A stretch of DNA of 36,932 nt from Gemmatimonadota bacterium (GCA_021299375.1 JAJTGR010000032.1:1-36932); one strand, 5' to 3'; positions 16,174-25,041 are shown, counted from the first letter of the stretch. Numbers and translations are program-made. Notes: generated by a model not told the origin, from the letters alone.

Positions 16174-17427
16174 ATGCCGGACGCCAGCGACGCACCGCCC
16201 CGTCACAGCTGGCGTCCCCGCGGCAACGTGCTCGCGCTGTCGGCAGTGTCGTTCCTCACGGATGCCTCGAGCGAAATCATCGCGCCGCTGCTGCCCCTGT
16301 TTCTCGTGGGGACGCTCGGGACGTCGGTGAAGATGGTGGGCATCATCGAGGGGGGCGCGGAGGCGGTGGCGTCGCTGCTCAAGCTGCTGAGTGGATGGTG
16401 GTCGGACCGGGTGGCGCGGCGCAAGCCGCTGATCGTGGCCGGCTACACCATCGCGTCGCTCGTGCGACCCCTCGTGGCGCTGGCGCAGAGCGGCACCCAG
16501 GTGCTGCTGATCCGGCTTACCGACCGGGTGGGGAAGGGCATCCGCGGCGCACCGCGCGATGCGCTGCTGGCGGCGTCGGCACCCTTGGCGGAGCGCGGGC
16601 GGGTGTTCGGCTTTCACCGGGCGGCCGATCACGCCGGTGCAGTGGTGGGGCCGCTGATTGCGCTGGCCTGCCTCTCGGGGCTGGGTATGGCCGTGCGCGA
16701 CGTGTTCTGGGTGGCAGCCGTGCCTGGCGCCCTCGCGGTGGTGGTGGCGGTGCTGTTCGTGAAGGATGTGGCCGTGCCGCCTCACGCGGCGCTGCCTCAC
16801 GCGGCGCTGCCTCACGCGGCGGCGCCGGTGCGGTCGTCGGCGACCGAGGTGGCCGCCGCCGCCCCATTGCCGCGGCACTTCTGGCGCACCCTGGCCCCCA
16901 TCCTGCTGTTCACGCTGGGCAACTCCACCGATGCCTTCCTGCTGCTGCGCGCGTCGCAGCTGGGGGTGCCAACGGCGCTGCTACCACTCCTGTGGGTGGC
17001 GCTCCACGTGGTGAAAAGCGCCTCCAGCACACCGGGGGGCGCCCTCTCCGACCGCGTGGGGCGCCGGCCGCTGATCGTGACCGGCTGGCTGCTCTACGCG
17101 GCCGTGTACGCCGGTTTCGCGCTGGCCGCGCACCCGTGGCATGCCTGGGCGCTGTTCGCACTGTACGGCGTGGTGTTCGGGCTCACCGAGGGCACCGAAA
17201 AGGCCTTCGTGGCCGATCTCGTACCCACCGAGCGACGTGGCACGGCCTTCGGGTGGTACCACGGGCTCGTGGGGTTCGCCGCGCTGCCGGCGAGCGTGGT
17301 GTTCGGCACGGTGTGGGATGCGTGGTCGTCGGGGACGGCGTTCTTCATGGGCGCCGGGCTCGCCCTGGCGGCCGCGGCGTGGCTGGCGCTGTTGCCGGCC
17401 ACGCCGCCACGCGTTGCTCCTTCCTGA
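16174..17427 (+). CDS. MFS transporter
   Basis: A 417-residue major facilitator with about 12 membrane segments in two halves. The loop 2-3 motif GWWSDRVARRKP is in the N-half and its copy GALSDRVGRRPL in the C-half; LLIRLTDRVGKGIRGAPRDALL is an MFS loop seen in transporters of this subgroup. The central loop (about residues 202-216) is built from a 15-bp tandem repeat giving PHAAL units. I chose ATG 16174 because hydrophobic sequence starts soon after; an in-frame ATG at 15979 would add a non-membrane Arg-rich stretch inside the peptidase gene. There is no ribosome-binding site. The substrate is unknown. Confidence 0.88.
   Translation: MPDASDAPPRHSWRPRGNVLALSAVSFLTDASSEIIAPLLPLFLVGTLGTSVKMVGIIEGGAEAVASLLKLLSGWWSDRVARRKPLIVAGYTIASLVRPLVALAQSGTQVLLIRLTDRVGKGIRGAPRDALLAASAPLAERGRVFGFHRAADHAGAVVGPLIALACLSGLGMAVRDVFWVAAVPGALAVVVAVLFVKDVAVPPHAALPHAALPHAAAPVRSSATEVAAAAPLPRHFWRTLAPILLFTLGNSTDAFLLLRASQLGVPTALLPLLWVALHVVKSASSTPGGALSDRVGRRPLIVTGWLLYAAVYAGFALAAHPWHAWALFALYGVVFGLTEGTEKAFVADLVPTERRGTAFGWYHGLVGFAALPASVVFGTVWDAWSSGTAFFMGAGLALAAAAWLALLPATPPRVAPS
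16780..16821 (+). repeat. 15-bp tandem repeat inside the MFS gene
   Basis: CCTCACGCGGCGCTG occurs twice exactly (16780-16794, 16795-16809), followed by a third copy matching in its first 12 bases. It is in frame and encodes repeated PHAAL in the loop between membrane segments 6 and 7. Confidence 0.85.
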
Positions 17428-17486
17428 CGTCTTGTCGCGGTACGCGCGGGCGTAGCTGCTCCCACAGGCGTGGACGCGGACGGTCA

Positions 17487-17501
17487 GCGGCGCGACGCCG
17501 C
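17487..17501 (-). terminator. Short GC hairpin between the convergent MFS and ybdD genes
   Basis: GCGGCG-CGA-CGCCGC, a 6-bp perfect stem 3 bases past the ybdD stop on the minus strand. There is no T-tract, so a terminator role is weakly supported. Confidence 0.3.
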
Positions 17502-17503
17502 GG

Positions 17504-17758
17504 TCAGCAGCAGCGCGAACCCAGGCTGCGGTAGCGGTCGTTCAACCGCTCGCGCTCGAAGGTGGCCGGATCGAGCGGTGTGCACTGCGGATAATGCCGC
17601 CGCATGTGCGCGAGGTACGTCTCGTAGTCGGGCACGCCGATGATGCGGCGCACGATCGCGAGTGCCCGCTGCAGGGCGTGGCGGACTCGCGCCAGACGGG
17701 AGACGCTGGCCGCGCGACCAGCCTTCAGGGGGACGGCAACAGGGCCCGGAGAGCTCAT
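17504..17758 (-). CDS. ybdD: YbdD/YjiX-family small protein (CstA partner)
   Basis: An 84-residue protein. Its C-terminal ~50 residues match the YbdD/YjiX (DUF466) pattern: RRIIGVPDYETYLAHMRRHYP, then TPLDPATFERERLNDRY, ending in SRCC. E. coli YbdD is about 65 residues; the extra ~20 here are an N-terminal basic stretch. These proteins are normally encoded immediately downstream of CstA/BtsT pyruvate or peptide transporters and are thought to be needed for their function. Here cstA lies upstream on the same strand, but a plus-strand gene separates them. No ribosome-binding site precedes the ATG. Confidence 0.8.
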   Translation of the reverse strand: MSSPGPVAVPLKAGRAASVSRLARVRHALQRALAIVRRIIGVPDYETYLAHMRRHYPQCTPLDPATFERERLNDRYRSLGSRCC

Positions 17759-17859
17759 GACGTGACGGCGAAGGGCCTGAGCGTGATGAATCGGTGACGC
17801 CGGTCGGGCTGACACGTTGGGAGGGGACTTCCCCGAAAGATCGTACCCCTGCCGCCGGA

Positions 17860-19008
17860 ATGCGAGACTCCACGCGCCCCTCCACGACATCGTCCGCTTC
17901 CCGCCTCCTGGCGCTGCTGGGGCTCGCTGTCGCGGGCGCTGTGAGTGCGGCGACGGCGGTCGGGGTGTATGTGGCGACGGACCCGCCACGGCGCTGGGCC
18001 CGTGCGGGAGTGCCCTCGCCTTCACCCGAGTCCGCGTCGGCGGGACAGTTCCGCGTCCTCTCTGGCCTGTTGGACTCGCTGGTGGCGCCGCTCGGCACCG
18101 CGCAAACGCTGGACTCGGCCCGACTATCGGCCTTTGTCGCCCTGACCGGCGATGCGTCACTCAAGCGGTCTTGGATTGCCGAACCCCGCACGCCCGTGCC
18201 CCCGCGTACCGTCGTGTCGTCGACCGAGTTGTCGCTGTACCGTGCGTGGGCCAGAAGCGCGCCGCTGCCGGCGTTCTGGGGCTATCGCCCCGGCTTCGGC
18301 GCCCCAGCGGACATGCACCAGCTTCCGATTCGGCGCCACTCGGTCCTCACGGCGCTGCGACGTGCGAACGCGGCCGATGCCGACTCGGCGTTGGCGCGCG
18401 GGGACGTGTCCGATGCTCTCTTGCGCGCGCGGGAGAATCTCGCCGGGGCCCGTCACTTGATCGACCAGCCGTTTGCCATCGACGTCATGATCGGCAAGGC
18501 GCAGATCAAGGAGAGTGCCAAGCTGCTGGGACGCGTAGCCCGGCAGGCGAATGATCCGGCGCTGGCCGGAGCCGCCGACCGGTTGCAGGTGCTGAACGAG
18601 TCCTTTTCTCCGCTCCCGCCACTCGGTCCGGCGCCCCTGCTTCGCGCCGCAAGAGACCCGGCGAGCGACTCGCTCGTGCGGCTGGCCCTCGATACCTCGA
18701 TGCATCCAGCCCGGCGCCTGCAACTGGCCGAAATGCAGGTCTTCGGTGCCTGCTTCAACCCGCGGGAGATGCTGTTCGGGGTGCGTGCCGAACGCCGCGC
18801 CGGCCTCGGGCGCCTGTTTGTCGCGCTTGGCGACATTCCCCGCGCTGGCGAGCTCGAAGCCGCGTTCCGCGGCACCTTCGACCTCGCCGACGGCGAGTCA
18901 CCGCGGGCCCGCCCGCCGCGCTACCGCGGTCTCGGCGAGCAGTTGCTGGAGGTGGTGCTGCCGGACGGCATCACCGCCCGAATGCGCTGGTGCCGCCGGG
19001 TCGCGTAA
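17860..19008 (+). CDS. Unrecognised membrane-anchored protein between ybdD and cstA
   Basis: I do not recognise a family. From ATG 17860 it has 382 residues; a GTG at 17794 would give 404. One N-terminal membrane segment (RLLALLGLAVAGAVSAATAV, about residues 15-40) precedes a soluble region rich in Ala, Arg and Leu with a largely helical look, including repeated short helices around ALRRANAADADSALARGD and NLAGARHLIDQP. This suggests a periplasmic, helical (TPR-like or all-alpha) domain, but no motif supports a function. It lies opposite to and between cstA and ybdD, close to both (36 bases from the cstA stop). Coding is supported by the long frame and high-GC codon use. The start is uncertain. 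Confidence 0.6.
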   Translation: MRDSTRPSTTSSASRLLALLGLAVAGAVSAATAVGVYVATDPPRRWARAGVPSPSPESASAGQFRVLSGLLDSLVAPLGTAQTLDSARLSAFVALTGDASLKRSWIAEPRTPVPPRTVVSSTELSLYRAWARSAPLPAFWGYRPGFGAPADMHQLPIRRHSVLTALRRANAADADSALARGDVSDALLRARENLAGARHLIDQPFAIDVMIGKAQIKESAKLLGRVARQANDPALAGAADRLQVLNESFSPLPPLGPAPLLRAARDPASDSLVRLALDTSMHPARRLQLAEMQVFGACFNPREMLFGVRAERRAGLGRLFVALGDIPRAGELEAAFRGTFDLADGESPRARPPRYRGLGEQLLEVVLPDGITARMRWCRRVA

Positions 19009-19044
19009 GGGGCGTAGCGAATCCGGCGGCACCGGCCAGTCTGC

Positions 19045-21108
19045 TCATGCCCCGGAGAGCTGCGTCCGCACGAACGGCGTCTCACTGGAGGCCGTGGCCG
19101 TGCGGCCGTTCAGCACCGCCAGCCATTCCTTGATCGACGCGGCGAGGATCACGACCACCGACACGAGGAAGAACGCCGCGACGGCTGCATCGAGGCGGTC
19201 ATTGAAGATCATGCGCTCCGCCGCGGCGACCGACTTGATGTTGGCGGGCAGGGTCCCGGCCGCGATCTGTCCCTCGATCAGCGTGGCGTGCGAGAGAAAG
19301 CCGAGCCTGGGGTCGGCCGAGAAGATCTTGGTGAGCCCGGCCGTCATGGTGACGATCACCAGCCAGGTCATGGGCAGCAGCGTCACGAAGGCATACTTGG
19401 CCCTGCCCATCTTGATGATGACGGTGGTGCCTACGCACAGTGCGACCGTGGCCAGCAGCTGGTTCGAGATGCCGAACAGGGGCCAGAGCGAGTTGATGCC
19501 GCCGAGCGGGTCGGTCACGCCCTGATACAGGAAATAGCCCCACATGCAGACAAAGATGGCGCTCGTGAGCACCACCGCCGGGTACCAGGACACGCGGCCA
19601 AGCGGCTTGTAGACGTTGCCGAGCATGTCCTGCAGCATGAAGCGGCCCACGCGGGTGCCGGCATCGAGCGTGGTGAGGATGAACAGCGCCTCGAACATGA
19701 TGGCGAAGTGGTACCACAGCGCCATCGAGCTTTCCCCGCCGAGCGCCTGCGAGAAGAGGTGCGCCATGCCGACGGCCAGGCTGGGGGCCCCGCCGGTACG
19801 CGAGAGCAGCGAGGTCTCGCCGACCTGGCGGGCGAGCGTCTCGAGATCGGCCGCCGAGATGGGCTTGAAGAGCGCCCAGGTGTTGATGGCCTCAGCGGCG
19901 CTGACTGCCGTCGTGCCGATCACGCCGGCGGGCGAATTGATGGCGAAGTAGATGCCCGGCGTGAGGACGCAGGCCGCGATGAGCGCCATGATGGCGACCA
20001 GCGACTCGGTGAGCATCGAGCCATAGCCGATGAGGCGGGCGTCGGATTCGCGCTTGAGGATCTTGGGCGTGGTGCCCGATGAAATGAGCGCGTGGAATCC
20101 CGAGATGGCGCCGCAGGCGATCGTGACGAAGACGAACGGGAACAGCTTGCCGGCGAAGACCGGTCCGGTGCCGTCGATGAACTTGGTGACGGGCGGCATT
20201 TCGAGCGGCGGCAGCACCACCAGGATGCCGACACCGAGCGCAATCACGACGCCGATCTTCACGAACGCCGAGAGGTAGTCGCGGGGGGCCAGCAGCAGCC
20301 ACACCGGCAGCACCGAGGCGGCGAAGCCGTACAGCATGATGATCAGCGAAAGCGTGGTGCCGCTCAGCGTGAACACGGGAGCCCAGGTGGCCGACTCCGA
20401 GACCCACTTGCCCGCATACAGCGACAGCGCGAGCAGCACGAGCCCGATGGCGGTGGTCTCCAGCACGGCGCCGGGGCGCAGGTAGCGCAGGTACAGCCCC
20501 ATGGCGATCGCGATGGGGATGGTGAGGCCGATGGTCACCGTGCCCCAGGCACTGTCGCGGAGCGCGTTGACGACAATGAGGGCGAGCACGGAGATCAGGA
20601 TGATCATGATCCCCAGCACGGCGATGAGCGCCGTGGCGCCGGCCACGGAGCCGATTTCCTCCTTGGCCATCTGGCCCAGGGACTTGCCGTCGCGGCGCAC
20701 GGACGCGCAGAGGATCACGAAGTCCTGCACCGCACCACCCAGGACCACCCCCACCAGGATCCAGAGGGCGCCGGGGAGGAAGCCGAATTGCGCGGCCAGG
20801 GTGGGGCCCACCAGCGGCCCCGGGCCGGCGATGGCGGCGAAGTGGTGCCCGAAGACGACCCATTTGTTGGTAGGGACGAAATCGCGCCCGTCGTCGAGTC
20901 GCTCGGCGGGGGTGGCCCGCTCCGGGTCGAGGTTGAAGATGTCGTGCGCGACGATGCGGCTGTAGAACCGATAGCCGATCAGGTAGGTGCAGACCGCAGC
21001 CGTGAGCAGCCAGGCGGCGCTGATCTGCTCGCCCTGCGACAGAGCAATGGTGGCGAGGGCGCCGGCACCGAGCGCGGCGACGCCAATCCAGGGGAGGGTT
21101 TTGAGCAC
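19045..21108 (-). CDS. cstA: Carbon starvation protein CstA-family transporter
   Basis: A 687-residue polytopic membrane protein (E. coli CstA is 701). Family landmarks are [59 protein letters not shown], and [18 protein letters not shown]. About 16-18 membrane segments are expected. CstA and BtsT import pyruvate and, in some reports, peptides, and help cells use alternative carbon during starvation. The start is a GTG at 21108 without a Shine-Dalgarno sequence; the stretch before it is pyrimidine-rich on the coding strand. ybdD, the usual next gene, is 1.3 kb further downstream behind an opposing gene. No LytTR regulator is nearby. Confidence 0.95.
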   Translation of the reverse strand: MLKTLPWIGVAALGAGALATIALSQGEQISAAWLLTAAVCTYLIGYRFYSRIVAHDIFNLDPERATPAERLDDGRDFVPTNKWVVFGHHFAAIAGPGPLVGPTLAAQFGFLPGALWILVGVVLGGAVQDFVILCASVRRDGKSLGQMAKEEIGSVAGATALIAVLGIMIILISVLALIVVNALRDSAWGTVTIGLTIPIAIAMGLYLRYLRPGAVLETTAIGLVLLALSLYAGKWVSESATWAPVFTLSGTTLSLIIMLYGFAASVLPVWLLLAPRDYLSAFVKIGVVIALGVGILVVLPPLEMPPVTKFIDGTGPVFAGKLFPFVFVTIACGAISGFHALISSGTTPKILKRESDARLIGYGSMLTESLVAIMALIAACVLTPGIYFAINSPAGVIGTTAVSAAEAINTWALFKPISAADLETLARQVGETSLLSRTGGAPSLAVGMAHLFSQALGGESSMALWYHFAIMFEALFILTTLDAGTRVGRFMLQDMLGNVYKPLGRVSWYPAVVLTSAIFVCMWGYFLYQGVTDPLGGINSLWPLFGISNQLLATVALCVGTTVIIKMGRAKYAFVTLLPMTWLVIVTMTAGLTKIFSADPRLGFLSHATLIEGQIAAGTLPANIKSVAAAERMIFNDRLDAAVAAFFLVSVVVILAASIKEWLAVLNGRTATASSETPFVRTQLSGA

Positions 21109-21240
21109 GCGGGTGTCGCGGAGGAAAGGAAGGAGGGAAGGCTCAGCCGATATGCGCTGCGGGACGCGGGCTTGTCAATGCGAGGGTACGGGAGACGGCG
21201 GCACACCGTTGGACGGGTGCGGCGCCGCGGGGCACGTGGG

Positions 21241-21246
21241 TATCAT
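21241..21246 (+). promoter_or_regulatory. Candidate -10 box for a leaderless dehydrogenase mRNA
   Basis: TATCAT ends 6 bases before the ATG at 21253, which has no Shine-Dalgarno sequence. Placement of a TANNNT box at this distance is typical of leaderless genes in Deinococcus and Actinobacteria. No convincing -35 box is at the right distance. Confidence 0.35.
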
Positions 21247-21252
21247 TCCGGC

Positions 21253-22266
21253 ATGCCCACCCCAGTCACGCTGATCCCCGGCGACGGCATCGGCCCCTCG
21301 ATTGCCGAGGCGACCGTCCGCATTCTCGCGGCCGCCGGCGCCGAAATCGAGTGGGACCGGCAGGTCGCCGGTATGGCGGGCGTCGCCCGCTGGAACGACC
21401 CCATCCCGGAGGCAACGCTCGATTCCATCCGGCGGACGCGGGTGGCGCTCAAGGGCCCGCTGGAGACGCCCGTAGGCGAGGGGTTCCGCTCGATCAATGT
21501 GGCGCTGCGAAAAACGTTCGATCTCTACGCGAACGTGCGGCCGGCGTACACCATCGTCCCGGGCCGGTTTGCCGACATCGATATCGTGCTGGTGCGCGAG
21601 AACACCGAGGGGCTCTATATCGGCGTCGAGCACTACGTCCGCATCGGGGACGACCCCAAGGCGGCGGCCGAGTCGGTGGCCATCATCACCCGGCACGGCT
21701 CGGAGCGCATCGTGCGCTATGCGTTCGAGTACGCCCTGGCCCACGGGCGGAAGAAGGTCACACTCGTGCACAAGGCCAACATCCTCAAGTTCTCCCAGGG
21801 GCTGTTCCTCGACGTGGGCCGCATGGTGGCCCGCGAGTTCGAGGGGCGGGTGCAGTTCGAGGAGCGCATCATCGATGCCATGGCCATGCATCTGGTGATG
21901 CGGCCGGAGCAGTTCGATGTCGTGGTGACCACCAACCTGTTCGGGGACATCCTGTCCGATGAGGTGTCCGGGCTGGTGGGCGGGCTGGGGCTGGCGCCGG
22001 GGGCCAACATCGGGGCCAACGCGGCCATCTTCGAGGCGGTGCACGGCACCGCCCCGGACATTGCCGGAAAGAATGTGGCCAACCCCGGGGCCCTCGTGCT
22101 GGCGGCGTGCATGATGCTGGAGCACCTCGGCGACGGCACCCGTGCCCAGCGCATCCGCCATGCCTTCGAGGGCACCATACGCGCCGGCACGGTGCTGACG
22201 CGCGACCTCGGCGGCACGGCGGGCACCGACGAGTTCACCGACGCGGTGATCGCGGCCCTTGGCTGA
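21253..22266 (+). CDS. NAD-dependent isocitrate dehydrogenase-type enzyme
   Basis: A 337-residue beta-decarboxylating dehydrogenase. It begins with TLIPGDGIGPSIAEA; the substrate loop reads VGEGFRSINVALRKTFDLYANVRP, with the Ser and Asn of isocitrate-type enzymes, then REN-TEGLYIG. The metal and decarboxylation motif NLFGDILSDEVSGLVGGLG and the nucleotide-binding HGTAPDIAGKNVANP follow. The substrate loop argues for isocitrate over isopropylmalate, and the short length matches mitochondrial-type NAD-IDH and homoisocitrate-like enzymes. It would convert isocitrate to 2-oxoglutarate in the TCA cycle. Its last codons overlap the start of the phosphoesterase gene, so the pair is probably co-transcribed. 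Confidence 0.87.
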   Translation: MPTPVTLIPGDGIGPSIAEATVRILAAAGAEIEWDRQVAGMAGVARWNDPIPEATLDSIRRTRVALKGPLETPVGEGFRSINVALRKTFDLYANVRPAYTIVPGRFADIDIVLVRENTEGLYIGVEHYVRIGDDPKAAAESVAIITRHGSERIVRYAFEYALAHGRKKVTLVHKANILKFSQGLFLDVGRMVAREFEGRVQFEERIIDAMAMHLVMRPEQFDVVVTTNLFGDILSDEVSGLVGGLGLAPGANIGANAAIFEAVHGTAPDIAGKNVANPGALVLAACMMLEHLGDGTRAQRIRHAFEGTIRAGTVLTRDLGGTAGTDEFTDAVIAALG

Positions 22267-23149
22267 CGCGCCGAGCGCGACGGGCGGCGGGGGGCCGCCG
22301 GTGCGGGTGCTGCACCTCTCGGACATCCATTGCGGACGGCCCTTCGTGGCGGCGCACGTGGAGGCGGCGCTCGATCTGGCGGGGGCGTCGCCGTGGTCGG
22401 CAATCGTCGTCTCCGGCGACGTCTCGCAGCGCGCCCGCGACGTGGAGTTCCTGGCGGCCCGCGACATCCTCGACCGCTTCCGGGCCATCGCGCCCACTCT
22501 GGTCGTGCCGGGTAACCACGATGCCGCGTGGTGGCATGCGCCGTTCGGCTTCGGCGAGTACGCGCGAGTGCATGCCAAGTACCGCCACTACATCGCGCCC
22601 GACCTCGAGCCGACGGTCGAGGCTCCCGGCGTCACGTTGGTGGGGCTCAACTCAGCGTGGGGCACCCGGCCGGAAGCGCTCACCTGGTACCCGCGGGACT
22701 GGCGCGTGAAGGGTGGGTTGACCGCGGCCCAGTTGGAGGGCGCGCATCGCCGGCTGGTGGCCGCCGCGGCCGGCGACCTGCGCATTCTCGTGGTGCATCA
22801 CAACGTGGTGCGGGGGCGTCTTTCAAGCCGGTGGGGGCTCAAGGCGCCGCACCGGGCGCTCGACGCCATCGCGGCGATGCCGGTGGACGTGGTGTGCACC
22901 GGGCATGACCACGAGGAGCGCGCCGAACTCGTGGAGCGGGCCACGGGACGATTCGTCGTGAGCGCGGCCAACACGCTGTCCGACCGCATGCGAGGGCACC
23001 GACCGAGTGCCCTCAACGTGATCGAGGCGACGGCGGACTCGATCTCCGTGACGGCCTGGAGCTACGATGCGGCGGTCGCGGCATTTCGGCCCGGGCCGAT
23101 CACGGTGACCGTCCCTCGGGTGACGGCAGGCGCACCGGCTCTCCCATGA
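22259..23149 (+). CDS. Calcineurin-like metallophosphoesterase
   Basis: About 296 residues from the TTG at 22259, which overlaps the dehydrogenase stop; a GTG at 22301 after a G-rich stretch is an equally plausible start. All metal-binding blocks of the family are present in order: HLSDIHCG, VVSGDVSQRA, VVPGNHDAAWW, VVHHNVV, and CTGHDHEE. The layout resembles CpdA/Icc-like (class III cyclic nucleotide) phosphodiesterases, but the substrate is not certain. It is cytoplasmic, with no signal peptide. Its 3' end overlaps the convergent kinase gene by 50 bases. Confidence 0.88.
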   Translation: MADAPSATGGGGPPVRVLHLSDIHCGRPFVAAHVEAALDLAGASPWSAIVVSGDVSQRARDVEFLAARDILDRFRAIAPTLVVPGNHDAAWWHAPFGFGEYARVHAKYRHYIAPDLEPTVEAPGVTLVGLNSAWGTRPEALTWYPRDWRVKGGLTAAQLEGAHRRLVAAAAGDLRILVVHHNVVRGRLSSRWGLKAPHRALDAIAAMPVDVVCTGHDHEERAELVERATGRFVVSAANTLSDRMRGHRPSALNVIEATADSISVTAWSYDAAVAAFRPGPITVTVPRVTAGAPALP

Positions 23150-24953
23150 ACAGCTGTTCGCGGGTGAGGTGACGCTCGACTTCGAGCAGGAGCTGCTGCA
23201 ACTCGTGGACGGCGCCGGCGAGCGCCCCCCGGAAGAGCCAGCGATACCAGACGGCCGTGGCCGCGGCGGCCGCTATGGACGCCCCGGCGGCGCCGACCAG
23301 CGCCGGAGCTGACAGCAGGCCCAGCCCCATGAGCGCGGCGAGCCCCTTGGCCGCGCCACCAAAGGCCAGGGTGCCGGCGCCTCCCATGAACCTCAGGTCC
23401 CCTTTCACGTTCTGGCGCAAGCCGGCGCGCAGATCACCCGTGATGATCACTTCGCACGCCGGCTGGGCCGCGGTGCCGCGCGCAGCGAGGGTGACACTCA
23501 AGTCGAAGAGTTCGATCTGCTCCAGGCGGAATCGGAGCGCCTGCTGCTTGTCGAACGCCAAGGAGGGATGGCTGTATGTCTCGGTCAGGCGCGGCACCTT
23601 GAAGCGCAGGATGCCCCCGTCGAGCGGGTGGCCATTCACCGTATCCTGCACCGTGAAGCTGCGAGGCGGTGAGGTGAACACGGCGCCCAGCGCCTGCAGG
23701 GTGGCTTTCGGGGCGGCGGGTATGACCCGGGACACCGAGATGGCCCGGTCGGCCGTTCCCATGAGCAGGGTGAACCGGCGGTCCTCGCGCTCACTCACGC
23801 GCACGACGGGGGCACCTGAAGACCCGCGCGCCCGCATCTCGGCGAGCGCGAGGGCGACATACTGCCGGGAGATGCCGGCCTCGATGGCCGCCGTCTCCAC
23901 ATCGCGGACGCGGTAGCCGTCGGCGTCGGTGTCCTGCTCAGCGGCCGAGGGATTCGTCGCCGGCGGGCGGGCCGGTTGCAGCATGGCGGATCGCTCCATG
24001 CGATGCGCCGCCTCGGCCTGCAACTGCGCGGCGCGCTGCCAGACCGCCAGTGCGTCGGCTTCGGACAGCAGGCCCCCCGGCGCGGCGTCGGCGAGGGCGC
24101 GCTCGCTGGCCTCCACCTCGCGGAGCACGCCGTCGAGCGCACCCGCGAGGGCGTCTGCGGAGGCATAGCGCTGCTGGGGGTCCTTGGCGAGGCATCGCTC
24201 GACCACCGCGATCACGCTCGGCGCCAGGTGTGGCGCGACGCTCCCCAGCGGCGGCGGGGACTTGGTCACGTGAGCCACGAGCACACTCTGGGGCGTCCCG
24301 TCGAACGGGGGCGCACCCACGAGCGAGTGGTAGGCCACACATCCCAGCGAATAGAGATCGCTCCGGCCGTCCACGTCCTCTCCGGCGGCCTGTTCCGGGC
24401 TCATGTAGTGCACGGACCCCAGGACGCTGCCGTGCATGGTCAGTGAACTCGCCGCCCCGGAGTCGCGTGCGATACCGAAGTCGGTGAGTACGGCGCGCCC
24501 GGAATCGCGGTCGAGCAGGATGTTGTCGGGCTTGATGTCGCGGTGCACCACCCCGCGCGCATGCGCGTACGCGAGCGCCCACGCCACTTCGCGCAGGATG
24601 CGCAGCGACTCGCTCACGGAGAGCGTACGCCGCTCCCGCAGGCGGTCGCCGAGCGACTCGCCGTTGATGTAGCGCATCGAGAACCACACTACCCCGTCGG
24701 TCTCGTCAGCGCGGTAGACATCGATGATGTGGGGGTGCTCCAGCCGGGCGCTGGTGCGAGCCTCCCGCAGGAAGCGCTCGCGTCGGTCGGAGTTGCCATC
24801 GTCGACAAGCAGCACCTTGAGCGCCACCAGCCGATCGAGAAAGCGGTCGCGGACCAGCCAGACCGCGCCCATGCCACCGGACCCCAGCAGGCGCACCGTC
24901 TCGAAGCTGGCGGCGAGACCGGGCGGGAGCGGCGGGTTGGGCGAGGGTCGCAT
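23100..24953 (-). CDS. Serine/threonine protein kinase with C-terminal accessory domains
   Basis: A 617-residue Hanks-type kinase. The glycine loop LLGSGGMGAVW, catalytic Lys in VALKVLLV, HRDIKPDNILL (about residue 137), LTDFGIARDSG (about 157) and the GSVHYMSPEQ activation-segment end are all intact, so it should be active. Past about residue 300 are a linker, a short helical module (VRDVETAAIEAGISRQYVALALAEM), then about 130 residues of beta-rich sequence of uncertain fold (possibly SRPBCC/START-like), and a glycine/alanine-rich hydrophobic stretch (AALMGLGLLSAPALVG...), probably a membrane hairpin near the C-terminus. The start at 24953 is just before the kinase fold and follows a TATCGT box; a longer frame reaches 25289 but looks non-coding. 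Confidence 0.9.
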   Translation of the reverse strand: MRPSPNPPLPPGLAASFETVRLLGSGGMGAVWLVRDRFLDRLVALKVLLVDDGNSDRRERFLREARTSARLEHPHIIDVYRADETDGVVWFSMRYINGESLGDRLRERRTLSVSESLRILREVAWALAYAHARGVVHRDIKPDNILLDRDSGRAVLTDFGIARDSGAASSLTMHGSVLGSVHYMSPEQAAGEDVDGRSDLYSLGCVAYHSLVGAPPFDGTPQSVLVAHVTKSPPPLGSVAPHLAPSVIAVVERCLAKDPQQRYASADALAGALDGVLREVEASERALADAAPGGLLSEADALAVWQRAAQLQAEAAHRMERSAMLQPARPPATNPSAAEQDTDADGYRVRDVETAAIEAGISRQYVALALAEMRARGSSGAPVVRVSEREDRRFTLLMGTADRAISVSRVIPAAPKATLQALGAVFTSPPRSFTVQDTVNGHPLDGGILRFKVPRLTETYSHPSLAFDKQQALRFRLEQIELFDLSVTLAARGTAAQPACEVIITGDLRAGLRQNVKGDLRFMGGAGTLAFGGAAKGLAALMGLGLLSAPALVGAAGASIAAAAATAVWYRWLFRGALAGAVHELQQLLLEVERHLTREQLFMGEPVRLPSPEGRSP

Positions 24954-24960
24954 AGCGGGA

Positions 24961-24966
24961 ACGATA
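24961..24966 (-). promoter_or_regulatory. Candidate -10 box for a leaderless kinase mRNA
   Basis: On the minus strand TATCGT ends 7 bases before the kinase ATG, which lacks a Shine-Dalgarno sequence. A -35 match is not evident. Confidence 0.3.
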
Positions 24967-25041
24967 ATGGCCAGCGCACCGTCCGGCGCGAGGGGCGGCG
25001 GCGGTTGCGTCTGCCGACGGGGCAGCCCCATCTTCCCCGTA

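Noticed and set aside
20092-21252. Long plus-strand open frame opposite cstA, joined in frame to the dehydrogenase gene
   Set aside because: It is antisense to the well-supported CstA coding sequence and its translation is a low-complexity Arg/Gly/His/Asp-rich string, as expected from a high-GC shadow frame; the dehydrogenase fold begins only at 21253.
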